Positions 15,939 through 25,057 are shown, counted from the stretch's first letter. The stretch: DNA of 32,807 nt from an uncultured Massilia sp. (GCA_913778765.1 CAJYXO010000035.1:1-32807), one strand, 5' to 3'. A program made the numbers and translations. Notes: generated by a model not told the origin, from the sequence alone.

Positions 15939-16808
15939 ATGACCGAACTTTCCCAGCCGACTATGCTCAGCGAACATGCCTGCTTCGGCGGCGTGCAGCG
16001 CTTCTACCAGCACGCCTCGAGCGCCATCGGCCTGCCGATGCGCTTCGCCGTTTACCTGCCGCCCGGCGCCGCCGATGGGGCCATGGCCGGCAAGCTGCCG
16101 GTGCTGTTCTACCTGGCCGGCCTGACCTGCACCGAAGAAACCTTCATGATCAAGGCCGGCGCCCAGCGCATGGCGGCGGAACTGGGCCTGACCCTGGTCG
16201 CGCCGGACACCAGCCCGCGCGGCGCCGGGGCCGCCGGCGAAACCGACAGCTGGGACTTCGGCGCGGGCGCCGGGTTCTACCTCGACGCCACCCGGGAACC
16301 GTTTGCGCGCAACTACCGCATGGAAAGCTACATCCTCGAACTGCGCGAACTGGTGCTGGCCAGCCTGCCCGCCGATCCGCAGCGGCTCGGCATCTTCGGC
16401 CACTCGATGGGCGGGCACGGCGCGCTGACGCTGGCGCTGCGCCACCCCGGGCTGTTCCGTTCGGTATCCGCGTTCGCGCCGATCGCCGCGCCGATGCGCT
16501 GCCCCTGGGGCCAGAAAGCCTTCAGCGGCTACCTCGGCGCCGACCAGGCCGCCTGGCGCGCCCATGACGCAAGCGAACTGATGAAGGAAGCGGGCCGCCC
16601 GGTCTTCCCGCAAGGCATCCTGATCGACCAGGGCCTGGCCGACAAGTTCCTGGCCGAGCAGCTCTATCCGGAAACCTTCGAGGACGCCTGCCGCGCCGCC
16701 GGCCAGCCGCTCGAGCTGCGCCGTCACGCCGGCTACGACCACGGCTATTACTTCATCTCGACCTTCATGGAAGACCACCTGCGCTTCCACCGTCGCAACC
16801 TGGATTGA
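15939..16808 (+). CDS. fghA: S-formylglutathione hydrolase
   Basis: The 289-residue protein is an alpha/beta hydrolase of the esterase D family. It shows FYLAGLTCTEETFMIKAGAQRMA (57-79), the nucleophile elbow GHSMGGHG with Ser156, and the C-terminal histidine region RRHAGYDHGYYFISTFMEDHLRFH. The TCTEETF and GYDHGYYFI segments are typical of S-formylglutathione hydrolases. It would release formate and glutathione in the glutathione-dependent formaldehyde pathway in the cytosol. The start at 15939 has AGAGA about 9 nt upstream; nine extra in-frame codons upstream are not family-like. The usual partner adhC (frmA) is not next to it. Confidence 0.92.
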   Translation: MTELSQPTMLSEHACFGGVQRFYQHASSAIGLPMRFAVYLPPGAADGAMAGKLPVLFYLAGLTCTEETFMIKAGAQRMAAELGLTLVAPDTSPRGAGAAGETDSWDFGAGAGFYLDATREPFARNYRMESYILELRELVLASLPADPQRLGIFGHSMGGHGALTLALRHPGLFRSVSAFAPIAAPMRCPWGQKAFSGYLGADQAAWRAHDASELMKEAGRPVFPQGILIDQGLADKFLAEQLYPETFEDACRAAGQPLELRRHAGYDHGYYFISTFMEDHLRFHRRNLD

Positions 16809-16829
16809 GCCAAAAGATTCCCTCGGCGA

Positions 16830-16847
16830 GCCCGTCGACTGGCGGGC
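16830..16847 (+). terminator. Possible terminator hairpin after fghA
   Basis: GCCCG (16830-16834) and CGGGC (16843-16847) form a 5-bp GC stem with an 8-nt loop, 22 nt after the fghA stop. It is followed by ATCAATTCT, not a true T run. Weak candidate. Confidence 0.3.
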
Positions 16848-16868
16848 ATCAATTCTGCTTGCGTTGTG

Positions 16869-16897
16869 CTTGAAATCGATTTTCGACAGCCCTATAA
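16869..16897 (+). promoter_or_regulatory. Sigma-32 (heat-shock) promoter
   Basis: CTTGAAA (16869-16875) is a perfect sigma-32 -35 element. After a 14-bp spacer comes CCCTATAA (16890-16897), close to the CCCCATNT -10 element. It lies 33 bp before the Hsp20 start and fits the expected heat-shock control of that gene. Downstream genes up to 20726 follow in the same direction with short gaps and may be co-transcribed. Confidence 0.8.
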
Positions 16898-16930
16898 ATG
16901 GTGATACATCCATTACAAAGGGAGGTCGCC

Positions 16931-17389
16931 ATGAATCTCGTCAGAAGAGCCAATAGCCCGCTGGAACAAGGTTTCAACCGCATGGTCGAGAACATGTTCC
17001 AGGATTTCTTCGCTCCCCTCGCCCAGCAGGCGGGCCACCCCGGCCTGTGGACCGACGACGGCCTGGCGGTGCCGCGCCTGGACGTCAGCGAGACCGAGAA
17101 AACCTTCGAGGTCCAGGCCGAGCTGCCGGGCGTCAAGAAGGAAGACATCAAGGTGTCGATCGACGGCCAGCGCGTCACCATCGAGGGTGAATGCCAGCAG
17201 GCAAACGAACAGCGGCAGGGCGAACAGGTGGTGTATTCTGAACGCTCGACACGCCGCTACCAGCGCAGCTTCACGCTGCCGTCCGAGGTCGACGATGCCG
17301 CCGCCCAGGCGCGCCTCGAGAACGGCATCCTGATGCTCTCGCTGCCGAAGCGGCCGGGTGCGGCGGCGCGCCGGCTCACCATCCAGTAA
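16931..17389 (+). CDS. Hsp20 / alpha-crystallin small heat-shock protein
   Basis: The 152-residue protein has an N-terminal arm (1-40, including NRMVENMFQDFF), an alpha-crystallin domain (about 45-140) with the hallmark ELPGVKKEDIKVSIDGQRVTI and the closing ARLENGILMLSLPKR, and a short C-terminal tail ending LTIQ. Small heat-shock proteins form oligomers that hold unfolding proteins for refolding by DnaK/ClpB. The start at 16931 is set by a strong GGGAGGT ribosome site; eleven in-frame upstream codons overlap the promoter and are not coding. Regulation by sigma-32 is supported by the promoter at 16869-16897. The phosphoribosyltransferase gene follows after 24 bp. Confidence 0.95.
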   Translation: MNLVRRANSPLEQGFNRMVENMFQDFFAPLAQQAGHPGLWTDDGLAVPRLDVSETEKTFEVQAELPGVKKEDIKVSIDGQRVTIEGECQQANEQRQGEQVVYSERSTRRYQRSFTLPSEVDDAAAQARLENGILMLSLPKRPGAAARRLTIQ

Positions 17390-17413
17390 CCGTTTGCAGG
17401 AGCGCAGCGCGGC

Positions 17414-18154
17414 ATGGCCGGAACTCTCCGCTTCAAGGACCGCAACCAGGCCGGCAAGCTGCTGGCCCGTGAGCTGCGGCAGTATGCAGGCCGTCCGGAC
17501 GCGGTGGTGCTGGCCTTGCCGCGCGGTGGTGTGCCCGTTGGGTTCGCTATCGCACAGCGGCTCGGCATCGAACTCGATATTCTTCTCGTGCGTAAGCTGG
17601 GCCTGCCCGGGCAAGAGGAGTATGCGATGGGCGCGGTCGGCAGCGGCGGCGTACGCGTCCTGCAGCCGGGCGTGCCTGGCCTGATGGGCGTGACCGCCGC
17701 GCAGGTCGAAGCGGTCACGCGCCGCGAGCTGGAGGAACTGCAGCGGCGCGAACGCGCCTACCGCGGCGCCCGCCCGGCGCTGGCGCTGGCCGGCCGCACG
17801 GCGATCCTGGTCGACGACGGCGTCGCCACCGGATCGACCATGCTGGCGGCGATCCGCGTCGCGCGCAGCCTGGGACCGGCCGAGCTGGTGCTGGCGGTGC
17901 CGGTGGCGCCGCCGCAGACGCTGGCCGCGCTCGAGGGCGAGGTCGATACGCTGGTGTGCCTGTCGGCGCCGCCGCTGTTCCGCTCGGTGGGCCAGTGGTA
18001 CGACGCCTTCGGCCAGACCGGCGACGAGGAAGTGCAGGATCTGCTGGCCGCCGCATGGCATACGCGGGAGGCCGAACGACAACAACCAAAGGAGGACACG
18101 AATCATGCAACGACTGCCGACGCAAAGCACGACGACGACGGACACCGGGCTTGA
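17414..18154 (+). CDS. Phosphoribosyltransferase-domain protein of the stress cluster
   Basis: The 246-residue protein has a type I phosphoribosyltransferase fold: LALPRGGVPVGFAIA (33-47), LVRKLGLPGQEEYAMGAV (58-75), and the PRPP-binding loop ILVDDGVATGSTM (131-143). The fold binds PRPP; the acceptor base is unknown, and this group is not one of the standard purine or pyrimidine salvage enzymes. Ribosome site AGGAG lies about 11 nt before the ATG. Proteins of this type are often beside, or fused to, erythromycin-esterase-like proteins, and such a gene lies two positions downstream here. Oddity: its last 50 bp overlap the next gene in another frame, and the tail from about residue 220 is low-complexity and charged (HATTADAKHDDDGHRA), so it may be a recent C-terminal extension by loss of an earlier stop. 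Confidence 0.85.
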   Translation: MAGTLRFKDRNQAGKLLARELRQYAGRPDAVVLALPRGGVPVGFAIAQRLGIELDILLVRKLGLPGQEEYAMGAVGSGGVRVLQPGVPGLMGVTAAQVEAVTRRELEELQRRERAYRGARPALALAGRTAILVDDGVATGSTMLAAIRVARSLGPAELVLAVPVAPPQTLAALEGEVDTLVCLSAPPLFRSVGQWYDAFGQTGDEEVQDLLAAAWHTREAERQQPKEDTNHATTADAKHDDDGHRA

Positions 18155-19373
18155 ACTGGCCAAATGGCTGGGCGGCGCCGCCGCCGGCGCCCTGTTGATG
18201 TACATGCTCGACCCCGACCGCGGCGGCGCAAGGCGCGCCCAGTCGGCCGCCGCCGTGCGCAACGCCGGCTCGCGCACCAGCAGCGCCATCGGCAACGTCT
18301 GGCATGGCGCCAGCAGCCGCCTGAGCGCCGCCGCCGACGATGCCGCCGACGCGGCCCGCCCGGACGGCAGCTTCGGCTCGACGCTGTCGCGCGTCGGCCG
18401 CGCCGCCGGCGAGATGTTCGACGACACCGTCTCGAAAGCCAGGGACGCGATGGGGCGCGCCTCGAGCGCCGCCGGCGACCTGGCCGACGACGCGATTTCG
18501 AAAGCGAAGAGCGGCGTCGGCCGCGCCGCAGACAGCGACGCCTATTCCAGCGCCCGCAGTGCGGTCAGCCGCGCCGCCGACACTGCCGTCGATTTCTATG
18601 ACGAAACCCGCAAGAGCGCTGGCCGCCTCGGCCGCCGCGTGGCCGAGGAAGTGCGCGGCGACAGCGAAGGGGCCTGGAGCCCATCGATGCGCAACACCGC
18701 CCTGGTCGGCGGCGGCCTGCTGGCCCTGATGGGCCTGATGCGCCGCTCGCCGGTGGGCGCCGTGCTGGGCCTGGCCGGCGCCGCCCTGCTGGCGCGCGGC
18801 GCCGCCAACCAGCCGCTGCGCAGCCTGGCAAGCCGTGGCGCCGCCGGTCTCGGCAGGAGCAAGGACATGCTGCGCGGCGTGGGCATGGACCAGACCATCG
18901 ATTTCGAGAAGACCATCCACATCGACGCCTCGCCCGACACGGTGTACGAGCAGTTCGCTAATTACGAGAATTTCCCGCGCTTCATGTCGCACGTCGCCGA
19001 AGTGCGCGACCTCGGCCGCCGCCGTTCGCACTGGTGCGTGAAGGGTCCGGGCGGTTCCCGCTTCGAATGGAATTCCGTACTGACCGAGCAGAGCCGGCCG
19101 AACCGCCTGGCCTGGCGCAGCGAAGCCAATTCCGAGATCCCGAACAGCGGCTCGATCCAGTTCGAGCGCCACCGCGGCGGCACCCTGGTCACCGTGCGCA
19201 TGGCTTATTCGCCGCCGGCCGGCGCCCTCGGCCATGCCTTCGCCCTGCTGCTCGGTTCGGATCCGAAGTCGCAGATGGACGAGGACCTGGCGCGCATGCG
19301 GGACTTCATCGAGCGCGGCAGCATGCCGCGCGAGACCGCCCAGCCGGGCCTGCTCAGCCGCCTGCTGCACTGA
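18105..19373 (+). CDS. Membrane-anchored SRPBCC (polyketide cyclase/dehydrase-like) protein
   Basis: The 422-residue protein starts after an excellent AAAGGAGG ribosome site. Near the N-terminus is a glycine/alanine-rich membrane segment ending in LLMYMLDPDRGGARRA (about 30-46), a motif frequent in YtxH-like stress proteins. A long Ala/Ser/Asp-rich region (50-185) looks like an apolipoprotein-like amphipathic helix. Two hydrophobic segments (about 195-235) follow, then an SRPBCC domain (about 265-405) with IDASPDTVYEQFANYENFPRFM and WRSEANSEIPNSGSIQF. The SRPBCC fold forms a deep hydrophobic ligand pocket; the ligand is unknown. Its 5' end overlaps the phosphoribosyltransferase gene by 50 bp, and the erythromycin-esterase-like gene follows after 24 bp, all in one likely stress operon. 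Confidence 0.85.
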   Translation: MQRLPTQSTTTTDTGLELAKWLGGAAAGALLMYMLDPDRGGARRAQSAAAVRNAGSRTSSAIGNVWHGASSRLSAAADDAADAARPDGSFGSTLSRVGRAAGEMFDDTVSKARDAMGRASSAAGDLADDAISKAKSGVGRAADSDAYSSARSAVSRAADTAVDFYDETRKSAGRLGRRVAEEVRGDSEGAWSPSMRNTALVGGGLLALMGLMRRSPVGAVLGLAGAALLARGAANQPLRSLASRGAAGLGRSKDMLRGVGMDQTIDFEKTIHIDASPDTVYEQFANYENFPRFMSHVAEVRDLGRRRSHWCVKGPGGSRFEWNSVLTEQSRPNRLAWRSEANSEIPNSGSIQFERHRGGTLVTVRMAYSPPAGALGHAFALLLGSDPKSQMDEDLARMRDFIERGSMPRETAQPGLLSRLLH

Positions 19374-19397
19374 GCGGCACAAAGGCGCAAGCGCATC

Positions 19398-20726
19398 ATG
19401 GCGAACCTCGATCCCGTGTCCGCCATCCGCGCCGCCGCCGTTCCCCTGAACGGCGGTCCGCGCGACCACGACGCGCTGCTCGACCTGGTCGGCGATGCGC
19501 GCTTCGTGCTGCTGGGCGAAGCCACCCACGGCACCCACGAGTTCTATGAGGAGCGTGCGCGCATCACCCGGCGGCTGATCGAGGAAAAAGGCTTCCATGC
19601 GGTGGCCGTCGAGGCTGACTGGCCGGATGCCTACCGCGTCAACCGCTATGTGCGTGGCCAGAGCGATGACGCGGACGCCAGGGCCGCCCTGTCCGGCTTC
19701 GAGCGTTTCCCGAACTGGATGTGGCGCAATACCGACGTCGCCAACTTCGTGGAATGGCTGCGCGAGCACAATCAAAAGCAGGCCGGCGGCAGGCAGGCCG
19801 GCTTCTACGGTCTCGACCTCTACAGCCTGTTCACCTCGCTGCGCGAAGTGCTGGCCTATCTCGACAAGGTCGATCCCGAAGCTGCCAGCGTCGCGCGCGA
19901 GCGCTACGCCTGCTTCGACCATTATTACGAGGACAGCCAGCACTACGGCTATGCGGCCAACCTCGACCTGTCCGCCTCCTGCGAAGAAGGCGTGATCGAG
20001 CAGCTGAATCAAATGCAGCGGCGCGCTTACGCGTATTCGCAGAAGGACGGCAGCGCCGACGCTTTCTTCCACGCCCAGCAGAACGCGCGGCTGGTGAAGA
20101 ATGCCGAGCAATACTACCGGACCATGTTCCGCGGCCGGGTGTCGTCCTGGAACCTGCGCGACAGCCACATGGCCGAAACCCTGGAAGCCCTGGCCCAGCA
20201 CCTGTCGACAGACGGCGGGCCGGCCAGGATCGTGGTCTGGGAGCACAATTCCCACATCGGCGACGCCCGCGCCACCGAGGTCGGCGAGCTGGGCGAGTGG
20301 AACGTGGGCGAACTGGCGCGCAAGGCCTACGACGGCCAGACCCGCCTGATCGGCTTCTCGACCTATGAAGGTTTCGTGACGGCGGCATCCAGCTGGGACG
20401 GTCCCGCCGAGCACAAGCGGGTGCGTCCCGGCATGCCGGGCAGCTACGAGGAACTGCTGCACGAGACCGGCATCGAACGTTTCATGCTGCCCCTGAGGGG
20501 AGACAATCCGGCCCGCGAAGTGCTGATGCAGCGCCGGCTGGAACGCGCGATCGGCGTCATCTACCTGCCGCGCACCGAGCGCCAGAGCCATTATTTCTCG
20601 GCCCAGATGGCGGTGCAGTTCGACGCCGTGATCCACATCGACCGCACCACGGCCGTCACGCCCCTCGATCCCGGCGGCGGCTGGCATTCGGAGGAACCGC
20701 CGGAAACCTATCCGGGAGGCTTCTGA
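19398..20726 (+). CDS. Erythromycin esterase-like (EreA/ChaN-type) protein
   Basis: The 442-residue protein belongs to PF05139: [24 protein letters not shown] (38-61), [39 protein letters not shown], then the histidine motif [13 protein letters not shown], and a C-terminal [11 protein letters not shown] stretch. Residues Glu41 and His44 and the later EHNSH histidine match the proposed active site of this superfamily. Most members of this chromosomal subgroup are of unknown function and are not macrolide-resistance enzymes. The association with phosphoribosyltransferase and Hsp20 genes recurs in other bacteria and suggests a stress-linked hydrolase. The ribosome site is modest (AAAGG 12 nt upstream). 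It is the last gene of the cluster. Confidence 0.88.
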   Translation: MANLDPVSAIRAAAVPLNGGPRDHDALLDLVGDARFVLLGEATHGTHEFYEERARITRRLIEEKGFHAVAVEADWPDAYRVNRYVRGQSDDADARAALSGFERFPNWMWRNTDVANFVEWLREHNQKQAGGRQAGFYGLDLYSLFTSLREVLAYLDKVDPEAASVARERYACFDHYYEDSQHYGYAANLDLSASCEEGVIEQLNQMQRRAYAYSQKDGSADAFFHAQQNARLVKNAEQYYRTMFRGRVSSWNLRDSHMAETLEALAQHLSTDGGPARIVVWEHNSHIGDARATEVGELGEWNVGELARKAYDGQTRLIGFSTYEGFVTAASSWDGPAEHKRVRPGMPGSYEELLHETGIERFMLPLRGDNPAREVLMQRRLERAIGVIYLPRTERQSHYFSAQMAVQFDAVIHIDRTTAVTPLDPGGGWHSEEPPETYPGGF

Positions 20727-20759
20727 CGGGTTGCCCACCCGCAAGGGCCCGCTTTGGGT

Positions 20760-20765
20760 TAGGAT
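20760..20765 (+). promoter_or_regulatory. Candidate -10 element just before the molybdenum hydroxylase operon
   Basis: TAGGAT (4-5 of 6) ends 8 nt before the ATG at 20774, and no ribosome site is present (GGCAACCC). This again suggests a transcript starting at or within a few bases of the ATG. No -35 at normal distance. Confidence 0.35.
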
Positions 20766-20773
20766 GGCAACCC

Positions 20774-21262
20774 ATGAATAAATATACCCTGCACGTCAAC
20801 GGCAAAGCCCAAGCCGTCGACGTCGAAGCGGACACGCCCCTGCTGTGGGCACTGCGCGACACCCTGGGCCTGGTCGGCACCAAGTACGGCTGCGGCGTCG
20901 GCGCCTGCGGGGCCTGCACCGTCCACGTCGACGGCCAGCCGACGCGCGCCTGCCAGCTCCCGGTGTCCAGCATCGGCAAGCGCAGGATCACCACCATCGA
21001 AGGCCTTGACGCCAAGGCTGCGCACCCGCTGCAGCAGGCCTGGCAGGAACTCGACGTGCCCCAGTGCGGCTACTGCCAGTCCGGCCAGATCATGAGCGCC
21101 TGCGCCCTCCTGAAACAGCACCCGCGTCCCAGCGACGCCCAGATCGACGACGCCATGGCCGGCAACCTGTGCCGCTGCGCCACCTACGTCCGGATCCGCG
21201 CCGGCATCCACCGCGCGGCCGAGATCGCGTCGGCGAAACCCGCAGCAAAGGGCAAGCAATGA
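20774..21262 (+). CDS. [2Fe-2S] subunit of an isoquinoline 1-oxidoreductase-type molybdenum hydroxylase
   Basis: The 162-residue protein has both iron-sulfur domains of the xanthine oxidase family small subunit: the plant-ferredoxin-type cluster with Cys40, Cys45, Cys48 and Cys60 ([12 protein letters not shown]), and the helical [2Fe-2S] domain with Cys98, Cys101, Cys133 and Cys135 ([10 protein letters not shown] and [12 protein letters not shown]). It carries electrons from the Mo centre of the partner subunit. Length and the [19 protein letters not shown] ending fit the IorA group. The stop overlaps the start of the large-subunit gene (ATGA at 21259-21262), giving coupled synthesis. No FAD subunit gene is present, as usual for this group, which passes electrons to an external acceptor such as a cytochrome c or azurin. 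The substrate is unknown. Confidence 0.92.
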   Translation: MNKYTLHVNGKAQAVDVEADTPLLWALRDTLGLVGTKYGCGVGACGACTVHVDGQPTRACQLPVSSIGKRRITTIEGLDAKAAHPLQQAWQELDVPQCGYCQSGQIMSACALLKQHPRPSDAQIDDAMAGNLCRCATYVRIRAGIHRAAEIASAKPAAKGKQ

Positions 21263-23541
21263 ACGCCCGCCCTGACGATCTGCCATCGAGCGCACGCCGC
21301 GGCTTCCTGCGCCAGTCCGCCGCCGGCGGCGCGCTGCTCACGCTCGGCCTTTACGGCGGCGGCGGCATCGCCGCCCTCGCCCAGGGCCAGGCAGCCGGCG
21401 CCGCCGGCAATGCCCCGGTCGAATTCTCGCCCAACGTCTTCATCCGCATCGCCCAGGATGGCGCCGTCACCCTGGTGTCCAAGCAGCCGGAAATCGGCCA
21501 GGGCATCAAGACCTCGCTGCCGATGGTCATCGCCGAGGAGCTGGAAGTCGATTGGCAGGACGTGCGCGTGGTCCAGGGCGACCTGAACCCGGCCTACGGC
21601 TCCCAGGGCGCCGGCGGCTCGACCTCGACCCCGACCAATTACGAGAACTTCCACCGCCTCGGCGCCACCGCGCGCACCATGCTGGTCCAGGCTGCCGCGC
21701 AGACCTGGGGCGTCCCGGCCGGCGAATGCCGCGCCGAACACGGCGCCGTGCTGCACGCGGCCTCGAAGCGCCGCCTCGGCTATGGCGAGCTGGTGAAGAC
21801 CGCATCGACCCTGCCGGTGCCGGATGCCAAGGGCGTGCAACTGAAGGACCCGGCCACCTATCGACTGCTAGGCACCCGTGTCGGCGGCGTCGACAACGAC
21901 AAGGTGGTGGCCGGCAAGCCGCTGTTCGGCATCGACGTCCAGCTCCCCGGCATGCTCTACGCCGTCTACGTCAAGTGCCCGGTGCTGGGCGGACGCCCGG
22001 TGTCGGCGAACCTGGCGGCGATCAAGGCCATGCCCGGCGTGAAAGATGCCTTCATCGTCGAGGGCACCGAAAACCTGAACGGGCTGCGTCCGGGCGTGGC
22101 GATCGTCGCCAACTCCACCTGGAACGCGATCCGCGCACGCAAGAAGCTGGTCGTGCAGTGGGACGAAGGCGAAGGCGCGCAGCATGGCTGGTCGGGCTTC
22201 CTGGCCCAGGCCCAGGCGGCGAGCAAACAGCCGGGTACGGCCACGATGCGCAAGGACGGCGACGTCGAGACCGCCCTGCTGGGGGCCGCCCGTACCGTCG
22301 AAGCATCCTACGTGTACCCCTTCATCTCGCACGCCAGCATGGAGCCGCAGAACTGCACGGCCCTCGTCGATCCGAAAGACGGCAGCGTCGAGCTGTGGGC
22401 GCCGACCCAGAATCCGGGCGCCGGCCAGGCCCTGGTCGCCAGCACCTTCAATATCCCGAAAGAAAAAGTGTCGCTGCACATCACGCGCAGCGGCGGCGGC
22501 TTCGGACGCCGGCTGTCGTCGGACTTCATCGTCGACGCGGTCGCCATCGCGCAGAAGGTCAAGGCGCCGGTCAAGCTGACCTGGATGCGCGAGGACGACC
22601 TCCAGCACGACCACTTCCGCGCCGGCGGCTTCCACTTCCTGCGCGGCGGCGTCGACGAACAGGGCAAGCTGGTGGCCTGGCACAACCACTTCGTCACGTT
22701 CGCCAACCGCGTCGAGCAAAAGGAAAGCGACGGCACCACGGGCAGCGTGCTGCGCCCCGGCAGCGGCGCCAGCCTGTCCGGCGACGAGTTCCCGGGACGC
22801 TGGGCCGCCAACTGCCTGCTCGAGCAGACCCCGCTCGAATGCCGCATCCCGATGGGACCGTGGCGCGCGCCGGGCTCGAACGTGTTCGCCTGGGTCTTCC
22901 ACAGTTTCATCGACGAGCTGGCGCATGCGGCCGGCCGTGACCCGATCGAATTCCGCCTCGAGATCCTGGGCGACCGGGACATGGTGGCCGGTACCGGCGA
23001 GCGCGGCGTGCCCTACAACGTGGCGCGCATGCGCAATGTGCTGAAGGCGGTGGCCGAGAAGTCCGGCTGGGGCAAGCGCAAGTTCGCGCGCGGCGAAGGC
23101 GCCGGCGTGGCCTTCCACTTCAGCCACCGCGGCTATGTGGCGGAAGTGGCCGAGGTCACGGTGTCGAAGGACGGCCAGCTCAGGGTCGACCGGGTGGTGG
23201 TGGTCACCGACATCGGCGCCCAGATCGTCAACCTGTCCGGCGCCGAGAACCAGGTGCAGGGCTCGGTGATCGATGGTCTTTCCACGCTGATGTACCCGGC
23301 GTTGAACATCGAGAAGGGCCGCATCGTGCAGAGCAATTTCCACGACTACCCGCTGCTGCGCATGCCGGACACGCCGACGAAGATCGAGGCCCACTTCCTG
23401 AAGACCGATTATCCGGTCACGGGCCTGGGCGAGCCGGTGTTCCCGCCGCTGGCGCCGGCCGTCTGCAACGCGATCTTCGCCGCCACCGGCAAGCGCGTGC
23501 GCGAGCTGCCACTGAGCAAAACCGACCTCAGCTGGAGCTGA
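21259..23541 (+). CDS. Molybdopterin-binding large subunit, isoquinoline 1-oxidoreductase type, Tat-exported
   Basis: The 760-residue protein begins with a twin-arginine signal (RRGFLRQS at 13-20 followed by a hydrophobic Gly/Ala stretch), so the folded two-subunit enzyme is probably carried to the periplasm with its [2Fe-2S] partner. Molybdenum-cofactor motifs include [41 protein letters not shown] and the C-terminal [14 protein letters not shown], whose Glu725 matches the catalytic base of the xanthine oxidase family. The expected reaction is hydroxylation of an aldehyde or N-heterocycle with water. Start 21259 overlaps the previous stop; the frame is open further upstream, but only as an antiphase shadow. 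No XdhC-type maturation factor or cytochrome subunit gene lies in the window. The TPR-methyltransferase gene begins one base after its stop. Confidence 0.92.
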   Translation: MNARPDDLPSSARRGFLRQSAAGGALLTLGLYGGGGIAALAQGQAAGAAGNAPVEFSPNVFIRIAQDGAVTLVSKQPEIGQGIKTSLPMVIAEELEVDWQDVRVVQGDLNPAYGSQGAGGSTSTPTNYENFHRLGATARTMLVQAAAQTWGVPAGECRAEHGAVLHAASKRRLGYGELVKTASTLPVPDAKGVQLKDPATYRLLGTRVGGVDNDKVVAGKPLFGIDVQLPGMLYAVYVKCPVLGGRPVSANLAAIKAMPGVKDAFIVEGTENLNGLRPGVAIVANSTWNAIRARKKLVVQWDEGEGAQHGWSGFLAQAQAASKQPGTATMRKDGDVETALLGAARTVEASYVYPFISHASMEPQNCTALVDPKDGSVELWAPTQNPGAGQALVASTFNIPKEKVSLHITRSGGGFGRRLSSDFIVDAVAIAQKVKAPVKLTWMREDDLQHDHFRAGGFHFLRGGVDEQGKLVAWHNHFVTFANRVEQKESDGTTGSVLRPGSGASLSGDEFPGRWAANCLLEQTPLECRIPMGPWRAPGSNVFAWVFHSFIDELAHAAGRDPIEFRLEILGDRDMVAGTGERGVPYNVARMRNVLKAVAEKSGWGKRKFARGEGAGVAFHFSHRGYVAEVAEVTVSKDGQLRVDRVVVVTDIGAQIVNLSGAENQVQGSVIDGLSTLMYPALNIEKGRIVQSNFHDYPLLRMPDTPTKIEAHFLKTDYPVTGLGEPVFPPLAPAVCNAIFAATGKRVRELPLSKTDLSWS

Positions 23542-23542
23542 C

Positions 23543-25054
23543 ATGCCCGGCACCGCCGCCCTGCTCCAGCAGGCAGTCGGCCTGCACCAGCAGGGCCGGC
23601 TGGCGCAGGCGCACGCGCTGTACGCCCAGGTGCTGGCGCGCGAACCGCGCCAGTTCGACGCCCTGCACCTGAGCGGCGTCATCGAGCGCCAGCGCGGCAA
23701 TCCGGCGCGCGCCGCCGAGCTGATCCGTGCGGCATTGACAGTCGATGGCGGCCAGGCGCGGGCCCACGCCAACCTCGGCGCCGCGCTGAACGACCTCGGC
23801 CAGCTCGAAGCGGCGCTGGCCGCCTACGAGACGGCGCTGGGCCTCGATCCGCGCTACGTCATGGCCTGGAACAACCGCGGCAACACCCTGCGCCGCCTCG
23901 GGCGCCCGCGCGACGCGCTGGACAGCTACCAACGCGCGCTCGCCCTGCAGGCAAATTACCCCGAAGCCTGGTGCCACCGGGCGATCGTCCTGAACGATCT
24001 TGGACGGCACCCGGATGCCGCCGCCAGCGCGGAACGTGCGCTGGAAGCGCGTCCCGGCTACGTCGACGCCTTGCAGGCGCTGGGCCATGCGCTGCAGTCA
24101 CTTGCGCGTTTCGGCGACGCGGTCCAGGCCTACGACCGCGCGCTCGCCAAAGCCACGCCGCAGCAGCAGGCCGAGATCTGGTGCGCGCGCGGCGCCTCCC
24201 TCAAGAAGGCGGGCGCGTCGGCGGAAGCCCTGGCGAGCTACGACCAGGCCCTGCGCCTGCGCCCCGCTTACGCGATGGCCGAACACTACCGCGCCAACGC
24301 CCTGCGCGCGCTGGGCCGCCGCGAGGAAGCGCTTGCCGCCTACCGGCGCGCGCAGCAGTTGGGCGCCGACCCGGACGGCATCGCCTTCGCCCTGGCCGCA
24401 CTGGGCGAAGGCGAACTGCCCTCCTCGGCGCCGGCCGGCTATATCAAGGGCCTGTTCGACCAGTATGCGGGGCACTTCGACCGGCACTTGGTCGACGTGC
24501 TGGGCTACCGCACGCCGGAGCTATTGCAATGCCTGCTGCGGGATCACCTGGACGGCGCCCCGGCCCTCAACGCCGCGCTCGACCTCGGCTGCGGCACCGG
24601 CCTGTGCGCGCCACTGCTGCGGCCGCTGACAAAGCGCCTGGCCGGGGTCGACCTGTCGGAGAAGATGCTGGATAAAGCCCGCGCGACCGGGCTGTACGAC
24701 GAACTGGCCTGCGCCGACATCGTCGAGTGGCTGCGGGAACAGGGACCGGCGTGGGACCTGGTGCTGGCCGCGGACGTGCTGGTCTACTTCGGCGACCTGG
24801 CGCCGCTGTTCTCCCAGGCCGCGCGCGTGCTGGGGCCGGGCGGCCGCTTCGCGTTCTCGGTGGAGACGCTGGCGGAAGATGGCGGCGCCGGCTATGCGGT
24901 CACGGCCTCGAACCGCTTCGCGCACACCCCGGCCTATGTGCGCGCCTGCGCACAAGAAGCCGGCCTGCTGCCGGTGGATGCGCGGGACGCCGTGCTGCGC
25001 CAGGAAAACGGCGGCGACGTCGGCGGCATGCTGTTCCTGCTGCGCCGCGCCTAG
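23543..25054 (+). CDS. TPR-repeat protein fused to a SAM-dependent methyltransferase
   Basis: The 503-residue protein has about eight tetratricopeptide repeats (residues 1-285; for example ARAHANLGAALNDLGQLEAALAAYETAL), then a linker with YIKGLFDQYAGHFDRHLVDVLGY and a class I methyltransferase domain. That domain has the SAM motif DLGCGTG (347-353), the acidic ribose-binding loop GVDLSEKMLDKA, and LVLAADVLVYFGDL with the following LGPGGRFAFSVE. The FDxYAxxFDxHLV linker is typical of this TPR-methyltransferase group. The TPR part probably recruits the substrate; the substrate is unknown (small-molecule and protein targets are both possible). The start codon is one base after the previous stop, with GGAG inside the upstream gene, so it is co-translated with the molybdenum hydroxylase. 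It ends 3 bp from convergent pncA. Confidence 0.9.
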   Translation: MPGTAALLQQAVGLHQQGRLAQAHALYAQVLAREPRQFDALHLSGVIERQRGNPARAAELIRAALTVDGGQARAHANLGAALNDLGQLEAALAAYETALGLDPRYVMAWNNRGNTLRRLGRPRDALDSYQRALALQANYPEAWCHRAIVLNDLGRHPDAAASAERALEARPGYVDALQALGHALQSLARFGDAVQAYDRALAKATPQQQAEIWCARGASLKKAGASAEALASYDQALRLRPAYAMAEHYRANALRALGRREEALAAYRRAQQLGADPDGIAFALAALGEGELPSSAPAGYIKGLFDQYAGHFDRHLVDVLGYRTPELLQCLLRDHLDGAPALNAALDLGCGTGLCAPLLRPLTKRLAGVDLSEKMLDKARATGLYDELACADIVEWLREQGPAWDLVLAADVLVYFGDLAPLFSQAARVLGPGGRFAFSVETLAEDGGAGYAVTASNRFAHTPAYVRACAQEAGLLPVDARDAVLRQENGGDVGGMLFLLRRA

Positions 25055-25057
25055 GGT

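Noticed and set aside
19398..20726. Macrolide resistance gene
   Set aside because: The similarity is to the broad erythromycin-esterase superfamily; the chromosomal stress-cluster context does not support an antibiotic-resistance role.
17715..20744. A 1009-codon minus-strand open frame opposite the stress cluster
   Set aside because: It has no recognisable domain, lacks a ribosome site and is antisense to three well-supported genes; it is a product of high-GC codon bias.
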